A stretch of DNA of 64,000 nt from Helopsaltes ochotensis (taxonomy: Eukaryota > Chordata > Aves > Passeriformes > Locustellidae): positions 546,361 to 610,360 of the forward strand of contig VXBM01000333.1 of NCBI GenBank assembly GCA_013400155.1, in the 5' to 3' direction. Below the pieces are notes generated by a model. The model saw nothing but the letters and a program-made list of their open reading frames with translations. It ran no database searches and had not been told where the DNA came from. Below are positions 12,601-26,100 of the stretch, piece after piece (position 1 is the stretch's first letter; every line of letters starts with the position of its first letter). Position numbers and translations under genes: made by a program.

Positions 12601-15600
12601 TTGGGTTTCTTCCCTGCTTTCCCTCCCCCCTCTTTTTCTTTTTCTTCAATTTTAGCATCAAAACAAAACTAAGATCTTTTGGAGACATAAATGAAGCATT
12701 CCTGATCTGGAATGGCATCACCATCTGGACACCTGGCAAAACATAGTTCAATGCCTATTGTACCTATTTCTCAACCTCCCCGACAGCAAGCATGAAGAGT
12801 CTTGCCTTTCTTCTTATTTACCAACAAGAATTAAAGCCGAGTGTGTTCAGAAGTCCATTTCAATAGGTTTTGTTCTGGTTACATTACAACACATTGCTTT
12901 GATCTGGGGGGAGGAAGGAGGAGAGGAGCAGAGCACATCTTAAGTTCACAAAGCTAAAAGCCAAGATGCACAAAACTGAAGCATTCCAAAGTTAAAAATA
13001 ATCGTCTTTAAACTGCAAGAGCAGAGCTGTAATTTTGAGCAGTACAGCATGACATCACGGTTTATGTGGGGCCAGCTCAATAAATCAAACTGTGCCTAAT
13101 TAGAGATCATACTGCAAATCTACATTATTTGGATGAATAATTAAAACAGGACAGTCCATAACACAAACCAGTTTTGTTTACTAAAATATGGTTTTTTCAA
13201 ACTCTTATGTTCACTACTGCTCACAAAGCTTTCACATTTAGTAAATTATAGACCCCTAAGCTTTTATTTTAGGCTGACTTCACTTTCAAGGAATTCTTCA
13301 ATTAACTTTACATTGCTTCAAGCTCTTCATCCAATGAGAAAACAATCTGTGGTTTCTTACTTCTCCCAGTGCCAATGGCTGCCCTCCATGTTTGACTTGC
13401 AGACTTACTGTCTTTTTAGAGCCAGGATCTGTTTGTCTAAAATGAGCCTAGTTGTCATAGTATTTTGACAAGTCCTCTATAAAAGGAGAACAAACCTTTG
13501 TGGTGGGTTAACTGCTCAGAATAATGAAGGTTGTTCTCACAATCTCAACAGATAAGTGCCAAAATTAAGGAACATTCAGCAATACACCCAGAGCTGAAAG
13601 CCCTGACTACCTCAGTTGCCTTTCTTTCCCACCTACTCCAATTTCTCCAATTTCTACTTTTTTCAATTGTTTTTCTAAAATGTGTGCTTTTCCTCAAACC
13701 TAAAAGCTATGACATACTCCAACATTTGTAGCATATAAAAGCCCCCTGTGCTATCAAACATTACTATCTGTAGATGGTCAGGATGCCTCTGGAATTGTTG
13801 GAAATGCTGTGGAGACTTTGACTATCAGTTACTGGGTAGATAATGTAAAATCTAGAGCCAAAGAGTTTAATAAAAAGCATGAGCTGAACAAAAGGGATAG
13901 GATTCATTCCTAAACTGCACATTTTTCCTCCTAGAGCTTGAGAAATTTGTGTGAAACTTTTTAATCTCAGAAACAAAAAACAGGGGAGAGTTGGCAGCTC
14001 TCCTTCCTTTTCCCTTCTGATATTTGGCTTGGTAAATGGACCAACATACAGATGATTAAAAGAACTCTGAAGACAATGACTGAGAAGCAAAACGTTTGAC
14101 ACTCTCAACAAAAAAAGGACTATACAAGAATAAAAGATATGTCTATCAGTGCAGTATTATATTGTGCAAGTAATTTTTTTCTGTAGAATGTTAACCAAGC
14201 ACAGATATGGAGAAAGTATCACTCACTTCTTAATACACAGATTTTAGGTAAAAAAAATCCAGGGGGTTTTAAAGGAATCAAAACACATTAAACATTAAAT
14301 GCACAGCACAGCAATATTTATAAAGATATGACAAGTGAGTCTCCCTCAACCACGGCCATCACAATCAGCATAACCTTAAATACCAATGTACCTTCCAGAC
14401 CTCCATTTTAATTCTTTGTTACAATAAATATGCATCAAACTTGTATTTTTTTTTTAAATTTAAAACTGTCTTTGTGGCCAGAAATATTATGACTGACCTC
14501 TGTTAACTGCAAGCATTCAGAGCTATAGCCATTCCAATTCCCTTACATCCTCAGTGTGCAGCAACAGATTTCTCAGAAAAAAAAAACCAACCTTGTAACT
14601 ATTTGGACATACTTCTGAAAGCAACAGTGAAAATTAAGAAACCAGGCTTCCCAAAGAAGTATCTATTTTTGAAATGTGTGCTTTTAAAACACAATGCTTA
14701 TGGAATGAACTACTTCAGTTCTCTTGTGTAAACTTGTACAGATTGTTTGCTATTGATCTTTTGAGTCATATTTTGGCAGTAAACTGGTATTCTTGTAGAA
14801 AATATAAGTACTCAGAACAAGTGATGTAATCTACATCTATACTTAATTATTTTTTCCTTTTTTTAGTTAAATTTATATTTCAAAATAAATAATCTGAACT
14901 GCATACTTGATTTCTTCCCCAGATTATGAGCTTTATGATACTGAAGACCTTCAGAGGAGACAGTTTGTCTGTAGGACTGTAACTCCTTAAGTCACAGGAC
15001 AGAACTCAGATCAAAGAAAGTAGTGTTTCTATCTGTACTGAAATGTAGGTCTATTAACTGTTTTCTTAACTGAATGACATAAAGTGACTCTATAAAACCA
15101 GTGCAGAACCTGATCTCAAGGAAGAGAAATCTAGGGGTTTCTCACAGTGTATTGCTCTTTCCTCCCGGCCCCCGAGCTACCGTCCATTCTGAAAACAACG
15201 CACAGAAGAGAAAAAAGAAAATTGCACTCTAGCAAGGGAATCACATGGCCCAGGCTTGTGCTGCGTGTGCAGTATGTATACACACACTGCATGCTGATGT
15301 GGCCCACAGCAGGGGCACAATGTCCAGGTTTCTGGTCCTTTGTGGAATACATAACACTGCACGGCAGCTGGACACAAGCGGAAAGAGCATATGGAGGTGG
15401 GTAGGTGACAGAGTGAAACTAATGCAATACACCAGACAGGTAATTAAAGCTGTGCTCAGCCTCAAACTCTCAAATATGGTAATTCTTTAACTGAATAAAG
15501 AGATTGCCAGGAAAGGATGACAGTAAGTCAAAGTACATAAGCAAGAGCATGTGCATGGAGCACAAGTGCTTCCCCCTTTTCCTCCTCTCAGGTTTTTCCC

Positions 15601-16124
15601 ACTGAGAGCCACTACCTAAAGGCCTGAATCTCTTCTAAGGCTACTTACTCGAAAAGTAAGAACACGGTCAAGGCCAGTATATAGAGAACAAGTATAGGAA
15701 TCGCACCTTTTAAGTTCTAGATCAATGTTTTGTTACCTCTCTGAAGCAGTGATTGACGCCAGCTTTCTCACACCTTTTCCTCACTCTCATGCCATCACGT
15801 GCCACTACTTCTCTACCCAACTGTCCTTATCACAGTGCTTCCCAACTCCTCCTCGCTGCCACCTGAGATCCAGTTTCATGGGGAGCCGTAAAATAAGGAC
15901 ACACACCATGCACCCTCCTCTGGGCAGCTACAAGCTTTGTCTCGAGAAGCACAGCATCTCAAACTTTTCATTCGAGAGCATCTCTAATGGCCCTTCAGAT
16001 AGAATGGCAAGGAAGGAGCATATTTAAGGCTTGAGAAAAATTAAAATTAGCACAGCTGCAGTGACTTTATTAAAGGTTGAAGCCCACGTAAAATCTGTTT
16101 GAATAATAAGCAAGAGATTTTTGC

Positions 16125-16195
16125 CTTGCATTACACAAAGGAACAGACTAGATGACTACAGAGGATCCTTCTAAGTTGTGACAATACATATGCTA
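16125..16195 (+). mobile_element. Old CR1/L3-like LINE 3' tail fragment
   Basis: The stretch TTGCATTACACAAAGGAACAGACTAGATGACTACAGAGGATCCTTCTAAG resembles the 3' tail of old amniote CR1/L3-type LINEs, which reads roughly ...GTCAGACTAGATGA.CA..GGTCCCTTCT...CTT. Only about 70 bases are recognisable and it is very diverged, so the call is tentative. Confidence 0.45.
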
Positions 16196-19100
16196 GAGAA
16201 TTTTAAAGATCAGGGTTATTTCCCAGTATGAATTACAGTATTTCTTGTTTTACTTTTTATCTTCTAAAACCAGACAAACCCCAAAGGAATATTATGAACA
16301 CAGCAGCCCAGAGCCTGCCTTTAGACACTGTCCAAATGACATACTTTCTGACCAAGGAGATAGCAATACCTCTGTTTCCATTAATTCTCTATTAAGAATC
16401 ACAGGATTCAAACTGTTGATTTCTAGCATTACCTCATGCTGGGCCTCTCACTCATTAATTAAAACTGTATATGTATAGGAAAAAAACCCCAAAAAGCAGA
16501 ACTGCAGTAGTTTGAACCAAGAGTGTCCCTGATAAAAGAAATGGGCTGCTGTTCCCAACTCCTTTCCATAGGTTGATTGTGGATTGTAACCAGACAAGAT
16601 CTCCTTTTTCAAGCTTCCAGAAACTGGCAAACATGTCTAGTGCACAGGAAGTCATATTTATAGTTGCATTACTTTCCACAATAAACCAATTCTCCTAGTG
16701 TCAGAAGTTGTCTCTAGGCTTGCTAAATGAAAGATCTTTTCCCTTGAGATTTCAGGCTCTTAACAGGAAGCTTCCAAACCCACAGTTAGTAATGGCTGCA
16801 GAGGGAAAAACATGGTTCAGTCCAGCCTCCACACCATTATTACACGGTAAAGACATAGCAGGCTTTTTGATTTCAAAAAAGAAGAAACAACTCTGAAATC
16901 CTGGTATTGCAACGTGTGTTAAATTACCCTGTTGAATTACCACTTAATTTTCACTGTGTGTTTAGCTGACCTATTTTTTACTATCTAGCTTTAAATTCTC
17001 CTTGGATATAGACAGATGAAGAGCTTCTACTCCATAAGCCTTATTATATCCTTGGGCAGGGCCTTTGAGCACTCAGGTATTCAACAAGAAATCCAAAGCA
17101 GCACACTGCTTCATTTAAGGGAAATATATTTCAAATTCTCCAAATTACAGGTGACAGTTAATAACTTGCTTGTACATTTTTACTATCATCCTGCATGTAG
17201 AAAATGATTAAGAAAACCCCAAACACCAACTTGAAATTTTCAAACTCTCTTCCAGCAACTGTATCAGAGTATTTAGTAGGGCACAGCACTAGCTTTGGCC
17301 AAGAATTCCCCCTCTTCCCCTAAATTCAGAGAAAAAGAATACAATATTTTGAAAGAAAGATAGACAAATAAATACTTTACCCAAGCAGAAATTCTTCAAA
17401 ACCAAAAAAATCACTGCAAAACTCATTCTTACCTAAAATTAGAAGAAAAGAGAGAGGGAAAGGTAAGAAAGATTAAGAATCATCCCTTGGAGCATTACAT
17501 CTTCAAAACAGAAAAAATTCCCAAACAAATCTAAAGTAAACAGGTTATAAGAGAACAGGAAATTACAATTTCTTCGAAACAGTAATTAACCTTACAAGGG
17601 AAACTACCATCAATATAAACAAATAAGTAATAAAGGAAACCATTTTACCAGAGGGAAACCTGTCTTGAAGCAGCGTGACAAGGGAATATAAAAACACTTT
17701 GCCTGAAGTGATTGGTCTCTAAAGAAAATTGGAGCAATTCTGTAGTAAGAATTATGCAGACAAGCTTCAAATAGGTAATTTTCAAGGTTTCAAAGAGGAG
17801 GCTAGACCACAGAAATTCAGGAACTTTTAAATACAGGACTCAAATTTAATCTGAATGTAATCTCATTCTGCTGTCACACATAAACAGGAGGATTTTGAAG
17901 GATACCTACCAGGCTAAATTGCTTTTATAATCACAGCTTTCCATGCCCAATCCTTGTTATTTATAAATAACTACAGCTAAAGTAAGCACAAGCATCATGG
18001 TGACTATTTCATTATATTAAATGGTAATCAGAAATGAGAAAAGATGAAAAATCAGAAACTTGAACTTTTATCGGAAGATGATGTTTTCAAAAATTTTCCT
18101 AAGGAACATGCATACAGAATTGACAACAGATCTAACATTCAGAATGTAAAATCATTACTTTTAGATAAAAAACTAATTCTCAAATCTGAAGTATTTTTTA
18201 CTTTCATTGCTTGCATTTCTTAAATAGTTGTAAGTGAGCAGTAGTCGTCTTGTATTTATACCGATGGAAGAAAAAGAAGTTCATAGTGGTGTAAGAAAGT
18301 TATAAATAAAATAAATACCAAAAACAGAAGCATTTTTTATTTCAGATTTTAAGTCAACTATCTGCAAGTAACAGCATTTCAGACTGCCCTTATTTGTTCT
18401 TGTTTATTTCACGGGTGCCCTTTGTGGCTTCTTGTATTTTAGCAACTGGAACATACACAGTAAAGCTAGCAACACAACAGAAGTTTAGCAAAGGCAGACA
18501 TAATTTGATTTAAAAAAACCACCACAGAAAAGAGCAAGCAGCTCTACAAACAGTGGAGCCAATGTGGTTTGGCTTCCCTTGAATTTGTGTCTTACAGCGA
18601 TTTGCAAAAACCTAAGTGGGTCCACAAGCTCACACCAAGATTTCTCTCTCCTACCTGGGAAGCCACTGGAATGTAATTTGCTAAAACTTACTATCATCAA
18701 ATTCCATTTCTCAGCAGGTCCATCCCCACCACTGGGAATGACTGAAAAACAGATAAAAGTTATTTTTCCCTACAATAACAGGTCAGTGACAGAAGTATCA
18801 GATCCACTACTTTTACACAGGTTCATTCCATTTTTAACTGGCATTCAACTAAGAAAAAAACTCTCTTCATATCTGAACCAGCTTCTAAAATACTATAGCA
18901 ATGTTAAGTTTTCTGACTTCTTGTTATGTTTTACATGCATTTAGGAAACTCACTACAAGAGAAAAACCTTTATGTGATATTAAAACAAATCCCCATTCAG
19001 CACATGCCAATATTTGCATACAAGGGGGATTTAGTAAATTCAGAAATGAAAATATTTGTTACAGAGATCTAAAAGACAAATACACCACCTATGCCTCATC

Positions 19101-19852
19101 ACCTGCACAAAGCGAGTTTTGTCCTACCGCTCCTGGAGAGATTTGGGAAATGGAAATTTCCAGTGCTGGAGAAGTGGCAGAAAAAAACATGTACAAATTA
19201 AGGATGTCACAGGGTTGCACTCAGGAAGCTTAAGAGGTTATCTCTGGAAACACCTTCTCAAATGGAAAAATGGTGGCGGCAGCAATCATGGGAGATGAGG
19301 GAAAATCAGGGCTATCTAAAAACAAGACAAACTCAGCAAACCCCAAGAGGAAATTTAGAGCGGGAATGAAGGAAGGTCTCTGACGGTAACATTATGCGCT
19401 CTCCTCATGTTGTTAAAGCAAAGAGCAAGAGGGCACAGAGAAACCCTCTGAATTACCCTGTTGCTATCTTCCTGCAGGAGCTCAGACTAAGGGCTCCCAC
19501 AATGAGCCAGGAGTCGGGCAGCAACAACCCTGAAAGGGTTTTAAAGCACAGGCAGGCCACCAACAAACCAAGAACAAAGGCTTTGCTTCTGAGAAGCACC
19601 TCAGAGACGCAGAGTCTCAAACAAAATGCAAGAGATCCCAACACAGAGGTGCTGTACAGGCCCTTCTCAAAAGCCAGAGGAGCCAAAGGAAAGCCTCCAG
19701 GCACAGAACTCTGCGCTGCTGTTCCACTGCATCGCAAGCATGGGTAACCTCTCTTTGACAAACGGTGCCTTCATGGCACAACCTTTAAGCATCATGCTTA
19801 CCCACCCCCCAAGATCATAGTTTTCTTCAGTTCCACTTGTACTACTCAAGGG

Positions 19853-19962
19853 TGGGGGTTTTGTTTGTTTCATTTAGTCGTTTTGGTTTTTGTTGTTGTT
19901 GTTTTTTTGGGGTTTTTTTTTGAATTTTGGTTTTGCTGTAGGTTTATTTGTGGTTTTTTAAC
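19853..19962. repeat. T/G-rich low-complexity tract
   Basis: T/G-rich stretch on the + strand: GGGTGGGGGTTTTGTTTG, then GTTGTTGTTG followed by T7-GGGG-T9. It is the mirror orientation of the A/C tracts, with a few A and C interruptions. Confidence 0.85.
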
Positions 19963-21519
19963 TTACTTTATTTTTTAACCCTGAGATTGCCCATATCCTT
20001 CTGGGACCTTGTAATATGAGACTCTTAAACTGATGAACGGATATGATACCAGGAACATCCAAAGCCTGAAAACACACTGGAAAATGCATTTATATGCACT
20101 TTCCCTGGAAGATAAGGTGCCAACACCCAAGTGAAATAGGTCGCTGCAGGCTTCCTATAGTGCTGGTACAACTAATGTACTAGCCACAGGAAGAAAGGCA
20201 TACAGAGCAAAAATAAAATACTAACTCTGCATTGTTTTGGAGAGTTCAAAAGACTTCTTCTGAATATGTAAGACTCTTCTATTGCCCTTTTGCATCCCCC
20301 TATGCTTGGTGCTCTTTGGCCACACAGAAGAGAGTAACTACTGAAATACCAAGATGGCCCCAGCAAGCCTCTGAGAAAGGTACCTACCTGCACACTGAAA
20401 CACGTGCGGGGTGACCTTGGTGTTATCAGGCAAGGTCTCTGAAGCTTGACAACACACCACAAATGCCAAACAAAGCGGAGCATGTGCAGAAGGCACAGTA
20501 CTCCTTAGGTAAACTTAGCTTTAAGTAGCCCAATAAATAAGACTGAGCTACAGCAATAGCCGTTTAACCCACTTAGTTATTTTGGCTTGGTACCTTTGTT
20601 ATCTTGCTACCTGAGCCAGGACACTGCTGCCAACATCTGTTTCCTGCCTCTTGGGTCCTTCCTCAATCAGAGCTTCCTCTGGATTTGTGGGCTTGCCTGA
20701 GGAAGGAGCCAAACAGAGCTTGCTCTCTGTCTCTATTGGCTGTTAGCTGCTTCGTGTGCAGCAAGAGGTAACCACAACCTGATGAACTGGAGGGTGCTGA
20801 TGACTCATAAACCTGCACAAGTGAAGGTACAAGTTTAATGGAACAGTTATTTTTTACACTTCTACTTCATTGAGTGCCTTTCGACTTGGAAAAAAAAAAA
20901 AAGACATTTTAAAGCCTTCTTTGCTTAATTTTCTAGTTGCAAACATGAAAGAAGAGGGGTTTGGACAAAAAGCAAAAAATCAGTTCTACAGCCAAGACAC
21001 TGGCTATTTCACCAGAATAAAATAAAAGCCAGAAATACCATTTCACTGCTCAAACTGAAAGACAGATTCTAGAAACACAGCTTACATAAAGGCACGTGTC
21101 AAACAATATGCTTATTTTTTGCCTGAGCACCGAATCACTGAATAAAATCTATGTTACTCTTTCATGTAAACAGTTCCTTTAAAAGCAGGAAAATTAAATA
21201 CAGACAACATTAAGCTGAACATGAACTTTTGCCATCCCCATTCAGGCATCTGTGTAATTATCATCATTAACTCCATTAGCATATGCTGCAATGCACGTAA
21301 AATGTTTTTAGATTGCATTCAAGAACTTTTAGATATTTTAATGATATGTTTACAATAAGAATTTACTCGTCCGATGCACCTTTTGAGATTAACAGATCAT
21401 AGGATGTTTGTTTTCCTTTAAGATATGTTTGCAAAATGCAATCAAAGCGCACATAAAATTTTATCTCAGGCATCAGTATAGCCTTTATTAGAAGTACTTG
21501 AACCTTTTAGAACTAAGCT

Positions 21520-21544
21520 GGGTTGGTTTTGGGGTTTTTTTTGG
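21520..21544. repeat. Short T/G-rich tract
   Basis: GGGTTGGTTTTGGGG followed by eight T. A short example of the T/G tract class. Confidence 0.8.
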
Positions 21545-23155
21545 CTAATTATGCACTTTGACCATTCTTTTCTCTTAAGGCAATGTTATTTCCAAGAAAT
21601 GTCACTTTTCCACTTATCAAGATTGTTTACATTTTACACAAATGTTATGCTCCCAAGCTTTCATTTTTGAAAATGTCTAAAAGTAAAGGGGATGATGCTG
21701 TGCTTGTAAAAACATTCTTTATTAACAGAATGAGTCTCAAGGCATTTTAGGTTTCCCACAAGACATTTTTCTGTCTATCATTTTAGAACTTTTTCCCACA
21801 CTTTGTGTTCCCAATATAGGCTTTGGCAGGTTGCGAGATACGAGCTGGCTGGAAAATGATAGCCTGCTTTCAGCGTATTCTTGTACAGTTAAACATTGAG
21901 CACGTTTTGCACAAGATAATTCGCACACAGAGAAAAGGCGACAGTTTGAGCTGAGGAAAGCTAAAGCCCTGAAGGATGCCAAAGACTTTGTGACAGTTCT
22001 ACAGAGAAAACAAAGGAATCTTGAAAAACTAATCAGCATTATTTGAAAATTCTACACTGACTTCATTCTGGTCTTTTAAAAGAGACTTGAGAACACATGG
22101 CAGCTAAAGGACACACATACACAAATAGCAGGACAAATACTGTCTGCAGGTACATTGAGCCAGCCCTCAAAAAGGGAATGACCAAGGCTTGAAAGAGTGT
22201 CAGAGAACATGTCCGTGGTTTCATATCAGTAACACGAATTTCCCGAATGCTTCATTAAGGTGAACCAAATTTGATGGGAACTTGCACCTGCAGCCCAAGG
22301 AAGTTTCAAAAGCTGGAGACAGCAGCACAAACCTGCTGTTTGTTTTTGTAACCTTTTATCTGTACAAATGCACAAGAAGAAACAGAATACTTTACTGACA
22401 GACGCAATTGACTCACGGTCCTATTGCAAAGCTCACTAATGTCAAAACATTATCACTATTAAACCCATGAATGTGAAAAAGACTTCAGCTGATAAAAATC
22501 AGAATTCATGTAAGGACAGAGAAAGTTTCTAAAGCTGTCTGGATCACAGATATCTAATGGCACTTTTCATTGAGCCTTCTGGTCAGCTATCTGCAAAAAG
22601 TGTATTGAATGTTTCATAAACAGAGTTTAAAACAAAAGTGCTTCTAATCAGATCTGGCAGGAAAGGGAGAAATGCATACATAGAATGAGGTAAGTGTGAT
22701 CTTGCCCAGCTGAAGAACAGGGAATGGCAGAGCTTCAGGCCATGACTCACACAGACACTAAACAGTAGAGAGTTACAGATAATTCTCAGGTAAACTTTGC
22801 ATGAGCCACTACGTCATCCTCCTCTGCCCTTCCTGCATTAATCATGTCATTAGTAACCTGACGCAGCCCAAGAAGAATGTCTGATTTACAGGGAGCAGAG
22901 CAATGCTAACAGAACAAACCCTTTGGCAGGTCAAAAAAGGAAAGACCAACCTAAATTTCATTTTAGTTTGAGCCACACCCTAACAGAACATGGAAACTAA
23001 GAAAAAGAAAAAACAAAAAAAGGTATCTTCCCAGCGTGAGATTACATACTTCATTAAAAGTTCCTGATGAACCAGTTGCTTAAGAGTACAAATACGAAGG
23101 ATTTGCAAGCACACGGATCAAAATCCAGCCCAAACATGTACCTAAACAAAGCAAA

Positions 23156-23179
23156 GGGGGCGGGGGGGGGGGAACCCCC
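23156..23179. repeat. Poly-G run with facing poly-C
   Basis: Five G, one C and eleven G, then AA and five C. The G and C blocks can pair with each other as a short hairpin, and the G block could also stack as a quadruplex. No gene context. Such runs are also prone to miscounted length. Confidence 0.9.
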
Positions 23180-26100
23180 AAGCTTTCTTTTGAAGTTTCC
23201 ACCACAATTACGTAATTTCCATGTCAGTCCACATGTTTTTAAACATCTTTTATAGTGTACAGTTGGGAACCAATTGTACAATGAGTACAAAGTGTACTGT
23301 TAGGAAAGATTCATGTCTCAGACAGGTATCTTGGCTACCCCACTAAATATAAAAAGGATAAGGGGAATCACTGGGGCAAGCAAAAATTGGAAAATTTCAG
23401 AACTTCTTTTAAAAATTATTACTCAGTCTGAATTGACAGTAGTCACTTTGATAAATGTGGCTATAATCTACATTATTGTATATGGCTATTTTACCTTAAA
23501 TATCCTGTAAAAGGAATGGTGTCACTTGAAGGAAGGACACATCACTACCATTCACTCTGAAGCAAATAAAAAACCCTGTAGATCACCTTAAAAGCAGAAT
23601 GGAATTATCCTCAGTTTCTTAAAACAAACAAAATTATCACCCAAAACAAGGTGTGCAGGTAGTAGCAGCCGCTATGTTAAAGCTCAAGTCCACAAAAGCC
23701 ATTTCATAGTAGCAATTTCCAGAAGAACAGCAAAGAAAACGTGTGCTGAAGTCTAAGTGTATGGCAAACCCACTTAGGATGGTATTTTGCTCATTTTCTC
23801 ATGGCTTCATCTGTTTCTAAATCTTCCTAAGTAGACTGTCTATTTTCTTGATACTTCCTTCCCATTGAACACTCCCTTTTCTCTCACTTTCCTCTCATTT
23901 TATCTTAGCAACAATTCTGCAAAATTCATTTCTTACCTTCATGACTTTGAACCACAGGATTGCAGGTCTACTTTCCATCTCAAAGCAAAGCTCTCGAAAT
24001 TGAAATCTCCTTTGTCTTTTTGACCCTCTACAACAGCTGAGCTGAAATAGCTTAAATGTGTCACCTCAGTTAAAACCAGCTAAGCATTTTGTTCCTACTC
24101 ATTTTTAATGGCCTTCTTTTTGAAATATTAAAAGTAGTCTACAAAATATGACCAACTAGAGCTAAAATGGTAGCACAATGATCACAATATTAGTGACAAC
24201 AAAGAACATGCACTTATCTTCTCAAACCAGTTTGGCTTTGTCATGGCTTCTCCATCATGCCATGACACTAGCCCTATATCTCTTGATGAAAATTTTAAAA
24301 CAGATGTTCTGAAGGTTTTCTAAACTTATGCAAATGGCATGTCCCTTTCCTGACTTCTTGCTTTCAAGCCAACAGTGACTTGAGAGAAGCAAAAAATTCT
24401 TTTGTCCCTGGTAGTTGTTCAATGTCATGTGCTGGAAAACACAGATAACCTCAAAGATGAAATAGGCAGCAATCTGCCTTACAACTATTTATTCCCTTTG
24501 TCATCAGTCTTTCTTAAGGTCAGGTAAAGACTATGCGGACACAGTGAAACAATTCTCAGAACAGTGTCTACATTGATCAACAGGGTTTGCCAGAAAACAG
24601 TAGGTGTTTGTGCTTCATTCAGCAAAAGTGTTAAGGACAGTTTCACAACTTAGGTTTATTTTGGGAGGAGTGGGGATATCTGGCTTGTCTTTTTAATTTA
24701 AGACCTGAAATCAAAGAAGAGATTTAGAGATACAATGCCAACAGCTTAATGAATATTCTGTAGTGTATATAAGCACCCTGGGGAAAACCTGCACTCAGAT
24801 AAACAGATTCCATCTTACCCTGCCCTGAGGAATATAAACCAAGGTCACAGTTTACACCTAATTCAATAGTGGCTTTCAAAACAAACCTATTTCAGACACA
24901 TCTAGCAAATACTCCTCTTCCCATTCCGCATCCAAAACTTTCTCTTGGAAACAAAAGGCCTCTTCCTTGAAAAAGATTTCACAGGTATCTTCCAAATCTG
25001 CCAACAGCTTGCATTACATAGTGCACCTAAAAATTTTAAACTGACCTTTGTCCCCTCTGAGAAATGGGGAATGTCTGTTCAAATGGCCCACACACACTCA
25101 GCAGAAAGCCAGAGCTCACGGAGACTCTTTCAAATCCATTAGGTATCTGTCCCATGGGGAGAGCCTGTGCGTGCCTCCCCACACACACAAAAGGGAGAGA
25201 AGATCTTCCTGCAGTGTTGAATATCCCACAGCACATATCCAGGTCCTCGGAAGCTTTTCCTATACCTTCCTCTGTGGCACTGCTGCCTTTGCCAGTATGG
25301 GCTGCAGAATGGCAAGGAGGAGGAACTCTCAGCCCATTAAGGCTGCACACCTAGTGCAGTGGGACTGGAAACTGCACTTTCCCAAAGGAACATGCAGTGG
25401 AGCTTGCATGGCTATTGTACACCCCTTGCAAACACACAGAGTTTTCTGGTGGTGGGAACTGAATTTTATGACTTCTGCCAACTTAAAAATCTATCCCTAG
25501 TGAAGAAAAACAAAACCAAAGAACAAAGCAGACAATAGCTACAGAGACTCCAGAGGAATGTAATGACTGTAACAAAAGGCAACAGCAGTAGTGTGACAAG
25601 GGTTTATTAATGGGTCAAAAAACAAGCTGAAATGACTCAGACATAGAATCAAATCCCAGCAGGAGTTCCTTAAATCGCCTTCAGAGACAGCAGGCCTTCA
25701 TGCAGTTTGTATTCAAGCTCTCTTGGGATCGGTAAAAAGAAAGCTCTATCTGGTCTTTCGCCTCTCGATCAGAAGGATGCCTTACCAAAACAGGGCAGCA
25801 TCACTACCCCCTTTAGCAGAGCAGAAACAGGCTCAGAAGAGTCAAATGGTACCCTCTGAAAGAAGGGCAGAGAGTCAAAGCAGAGGACACACAACTCCTA
25901 CCAAATTGCACAGGTGCAATGCAAATTATTTTCTTGGAGCGACCGTAAGAATTCCATAAGAAAATGGTCAAGAGAGTTTGTACAACTACTACTCAAAAAG
26001 CACATAAATAGGCTGTATGCGTGGAGAGAGGTGACAACAGCGGAGCAATTTAGGTATTTTATCCCATTCATTCAAGGAAGGCATATCCATATCAAACCAC

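Larger units (their letters stand above)
9213..16124. other. Noncoding region with candidate regulatory motifs
   Basis: AT-rich with no coding exon recognised. Notable only for two AP-1-like sites around a TATATAA at 11800-11858, a homeodomain/TAATTA-rich stretch at about 13030-13160, a palindromic ACATGCATGCATGT at 11037-11050, and a 13-base direct duplication (AGTTTCTGCAAGT) at 10844-10872. Open frames up to 115 codons show no domain. Confidence 0.55.

Noticed and set aside
20700..20790. Inverted CCAAT box (ATTGGCT) followed by a donor-like GAGGTAACC, considered as a FILIP1L alternative first exon
   Set aside because: Only two weak motifs and no supporting frame or CpG enrichment. Transcript data would be decisive.
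24763..24772. GTATATAAGC, a good TATA-box match
   Set aside because: No CpG-rich or conserved context and no exon downstream. TATA-like words are common in AT-rich DNA.
25048..25500. 150-codon frame, + strand, with overlapping frames on both strands
   Set aside because: No domain, no splice support, and a composition like translated noncoding DNA.
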